NCBI GenBank assembly: GCA_024998705.1
Contig: JACOEF010000413.1
Span: 1 to 7,171, forward strand
DNA: 7,171 nucleotides
Reading direction: 5' to 3'
Source of the DNA: Nitrospira sp.
Lineage (GTDB): Bacteria; Nitrospirota; Nitrospiria; Nitrospirales; Nitrospiraceae
In this document: in pieces, positions 5,145 to 7,171 of the stretch
Layout of the letters: each line of letters begins with the position of its first letter
Position numbering within the stretch: the first letter of the stretch is position 1
The notes under the pieces: model-generated
What the model was told of the DNA's origin: nothing
What the model saw: the letters and a program-made list of their open reading frames with translations, nothing else
The model's database searches: none
Program-made: the position numbers and the translations under genes

Positions 5145-6506
5145 ATGAAGGCAAAGACGACGTTTCATTGCCAGGCTTGCGGTCATCAGGCGTTGCGATG
5201 GCTCGGGCGCTGCCCTGATTGTGGAGGCTGGAACACGCTTAAAGAAGAGCGCTTGCCGGCCGCTCCCAACGGTCGTCAGGGCATGCCCAAAACGGCCATG
5301 GCGGTGGCGACGCCGATCTCCGACATCGAAATTGTGGGTGAGCCCAGGCATAGCACGGGGATGGGGGAGTTTGACCGCGTGTTGGGCGGCGGGGTGGTGC
5401 CCGGTTCTGTGATGTTGGTCGGCGGTGATCCCGGCATCGGTAAGACCACGCTGCTGTTGCAGGCGTTGCCGCTGCTTGCGGCGCCGGGTGAGCAGGTGCT
5501 GTACGTGTCGGGAGAAGAGTCGCCCCGGCAGATCAAGATGCGGGGGCAGCGTCTCGGCATCGACGGCAAACATCTGCTGATCCTCGGGGAAACGAGTCTC
5601 GAACAGATTCTCAAAGCCATCCAGGAAATCCAGCCGGCGGCTGTAGTCGTGGATTCGATTCAGACCGTCTACACAGAGCAACTCACCTCGGCGCCGGGGA
5701 GTATCAGCCAGGTGCAGGAAGTCGCCGGGCAGCTCATGTGGTTCGCCAAGCGCAGCAATGTGCCGGTGTTTATCATCGGGCATGTCACGAAGGAAGGCGC
5801 CATCGCCGGCCCGCGCTTGCTGGAACACATCGTCGATACGGTGCTGTATTTCGAAGGGGATAAGAGCCACAGTTTCCGGATTTTGCGGGCAGTCAAAAAC
5901 CGGTTCGGCTCAACGAACGAAATCGGCGTATTCGAGATGAAGGACGGTGGCTTGGAGGAAGTCAGCAACCCCTCCGAGTTGTTTCTCGCCGAGCGACCGC
6001 AGCGCACCACCGGCTCGGTGGTGGTGTCCAGCCTGGAGGGCACGCGGCCCATTCTCGTAGAACTGCAGGCGCTGGTATCTGGCACCAACTACCCCATGCC
6101 GAAACGCATGGCGAACGGTGTAGAGCCGAACCGCCTGTCGCTGCTGCTGGCCGTGATGGAAAAACGATTGGGTATGCACCTGTCAGGGCAGGACATTTAT
6201 GTGAATGTCGTCGGCGGGATCCACATCGATGAACCGGCGATCGATCTTGGCATCGTCGCGGCCGTCACCTCCAGCTTGCGGGAGAGTCCGATCGATTTCA
6301 CCACGCTGGTCATGGGCGAAGTCGGACTGGGCGGTGAAGTTCGAGCGATCAGCCAAGCTGAGCTGCGGATTCGCGAAGCCGCCAAGATGGGATTCAAACG
6401 CTGTCTTTTGCCGGAACGGAATGTGGCAAAACTGGAACCGGTCGCCGGGATTGAATTGATCGGCATTCATGAAGTGGGAGATGCGTTGGATGTGGTCTTG
6501 GCGTAA
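5145..6506 (+). CDS. radA: DNA repair protein RadA (Sms)
   Basis: RadA is a cytoplasmic RecA-related ATPase that helps process recombination intermediates by branch migration during homologous recombination and DNA repair. The 453-residue protein is full length and shows every expected part. These are a C4 zinc finger (C9, C12, C23, C26 in FHCQACGHQALRWLGRCPDC), Walker A GDPGIGKT (G94-T101), YVSGEES (120-126), a Walker B strand AAVVVDSIQ with D170, and the RadA-specific KNRFG motif (251-255). The C-terminal Lon-protease-like domain contains GGIHIDEPAIDLGIVAAVTS and VMGEVGLGGEVRAISQ. The frame is open further upstream to ATG 5037, but homologues begin just before the zinc finger. ATG 5145 has GAGG at 5132-5135 and again at 5137-5140. 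The last 17 bases overlap the lipoprotein gene, indicating co-expression. Confidence 0.97.
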   Translation: MKAKTTFHCQACGHQALRWLGRCPDCGGWNTLKEERLPAAPNGRQGMPKTAMAVATPISDIEIVGEPRHSTGMGEFDRVLGGGVVPGSVMLVGGDPGIGKTTLLLQALPLLAAPGEQVLYVSGEESPRQIKMRGQRLGIDGKHLLILGETSLEQILKAIQEIQPAAVVVDSIQTVYTEQLTSAPGSISQVQEVAGQLMWFAKRSNVPVFIIGHVTKEGAIAGPRLLEHIVDTVLYFEGDKSHSFRILRAVKNRFGSTNEIGVFEMKDGGLEEVSNPSELFLAERPQRTTGSVVVSSLEGTRPILVELQALVSGTNYPMPKRMANGVEPNRLSLLLAVMEKRLGMHLSGQDIYVNVVGGIHIDEPAIDLGIVAAVTSSLRESPIDFTTLVMGEVGLGGEVRAISQAELRIREAAKMGFKRCLLPERNVAKLEPVAGIELIGIHEVGDALDVVLA

Positions 6507-7171
6507 CGCCCGCAGGTATGTGGGAGCCCTGGTTCTCTGTGCCATGACGTTTGCGACGGTGCCTGGCTGCGCCCTGTTCACTCCCTCCGATACCGTGCCG
6601 CTTTTGCAGGCGACGGCGGAGCAACTGACGGCACGCTTGCAGGAACAGGCGGGAGAGGTTCGCACGATCAAAGGGCTGTTCAGCGCGAAGATCACCGGCG
6701 GCATCCTGCCGATCGGCCAGCGCATCCAAGGCACCGTTTTCTACCACCGTCCCAACGCCATCCGATTGCGCGGTTTCTCTGCGGTGGGCAGTGAAATATT
6801 CGAGTTTGTGCAGATTGAAGATCAATTCAGACTCCGGCTGCCGACCATGGGACGTGAGGTGAGCGGACGGCCATCGGAAGCCGACCAACTCGGCCAACTG
6901 ACGCGTCCTTTTCAGCTTAGCGTCTGGGCGATGAGCGGGATCATTGGAACACAAGCGGTGGGTCCGGATGAGTCAGTGAGGTTGACGGAAGACGGCAATC
7001 GGTATCGACTCGATGTGTCGACCGCGCCAGGCAGCAAAGGTACCGCTCCATTCGTCGTCAGGCGGATCTGGTTTGATCGTCGGAACTTGTTGGTCGTGCA
7101 GGAGGAACGTCTGTCGCCGTCCGGTGAGGTCGACGCCACAATGCAGTTCGACGACTACCGTGCCGTGGGTC
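6490..7171 (+). CDS. Secreted lipoprotein, LolA/LolB-like, N-terminal 227 residues (runs off the window)
   Basis: The protein begins MWSWRNARRYVGALVLCAM, a basic n-region followed by a hydrophobic core. It reaches the lipobox VPGC with the lipidated Cys at residue 27 (codon 6568-6570), so it should be exported by Sec and anchored as a lipoprotein. The mature part starts with a helix (LLQATAEQLTARLQEQAG). It then shows alternating beta strands, for example GLFSAKITGG, QGTVFYHRPNAIRLRGFS and FVQIEDQFRLRLP, and later VRRIWFDRRNLLVVQEERL. This layout fits the LolA/LolB-type fold of lipoprotein carriers and related DUF4292-like proteins; that is inference from pattern, and the true ligand is unknown. 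ATG 6490 has GGGAG at 6476-6480 nine bases upstream. ATG 6481 is in frame but touches that site. The start lies inside radA, in another frame. No stop occurs before the window ends. Confidence 0.8.
   Translation, partial: MWSWRNARRYVGALVLCAMTFATVPGCALFTPSDTVPLLQATAEQLTARLQEQAGEVRTIKGLFSAKITGGILPIGQRIQGTVFYHRPNAIRLRGFSAVGSEIFEFVQIEDQFRLRLPTMGREVSGRPSEADQLGQLTRPFQLSVWAMSGIIGTQAVGPDESVRLTEDGNRYRLDVSTAPGSKGTAPFVVRRIWFDRRNLLVVQEERLSPSGEVDATMQFDDYRAVG

Noticed and set aside
4923..5870. 315-codon minus-strand ORF antisense to radA
   Set aside because: It is mostly the complement of the well-supported radA gene. Its protein is Arg/His-rich with no motif, as expected of a shadow frame. Only its last part, outside radA, is considered under the small-gene finding.
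6394..6954. 186-codon minus-strand ORF across the lipoprotein gene
   Set aside because: It is antisense to a frame with a signal peptide and lipobox and has no recognisable content.
1..7171. CRISPR array, phage or defence system
   Set aside because: No regularly spaced repeats, no integrase, transposase, nuclease or toxin-antitoxin signature was seen anywhere in the window.

Overview
The window is about 7.2 kb of GC-rich bacterial chromosome. It looks like housekeeping and conserved-hypothetical territory, not a mobile island. The gene set (OPT-family transporter, small XRE regulator, SpoU-type RNA methyltransferase, RadA, secreted lipoprotein) and the protein style suggest a Gram-negative bacterium with an outer membrane, perhaps a Nitrospira-like member of Nitrospirota. 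That placement is recollection and inference; no rRNA or other marker in the window proves it.

Layout. Positions 3-158 are the last 51 codons of an unrecognised gene. Four bases later comes an OPT-family transporter (163-2172) that is cut by one in-frame TAG at 1708-1710. The reading frame stays open and family-like after the stop, and the TAG sits where a Trp (TGG) is expected, so this looks like a recent nonsense mutation or a sequencing error. Converging on it is an XRE-family regulator on the minus strand (2207-2677, possibly longer at the N-terminus). A divergent intergenic region (2714-2852) carries a perfect 16-bp dyad, a good operator candidate. It is followed on the plus strand by a strongly charged, coiled-coil-like 113-residue protein (2853-3194).

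A 13-bp-stem hairpin (3202-3238) separates that gene from a TrmH/SpoU RNA 2'-O-methyltransferase (3240-4082). The consensus Shine-Dalgarno sequence of the methyltransferase lies partly inside the hairpin.

Next is about 1.06 kb without a confident gene (4083-5144). It holds several inverted repeats, including three mutually complementary 7-bp segments that allow alternative hairpins. It also has a 105-codon ORF with a ribosome binding site and a minus-strand small ORF that may be a frameshifted small gene. This is the least explained part of the window.

The right end is radA (5145-6506), a complete DNA-repair ATPase. It overlaps by 17 bases the start of a lipoprotein gene (6490 to beyond the window end) with a clear signal peptide and lipobox, apparently translationally linked.

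I see no CRISPR array, tRNA, rRNA, transposase or phage gene, and no convincing new multi-gene system. The points most worth following are the amber-split transporter, the divergent operator next to the XRE gene, the hairpin over the methyltransferase start, and the structured gap before radA.
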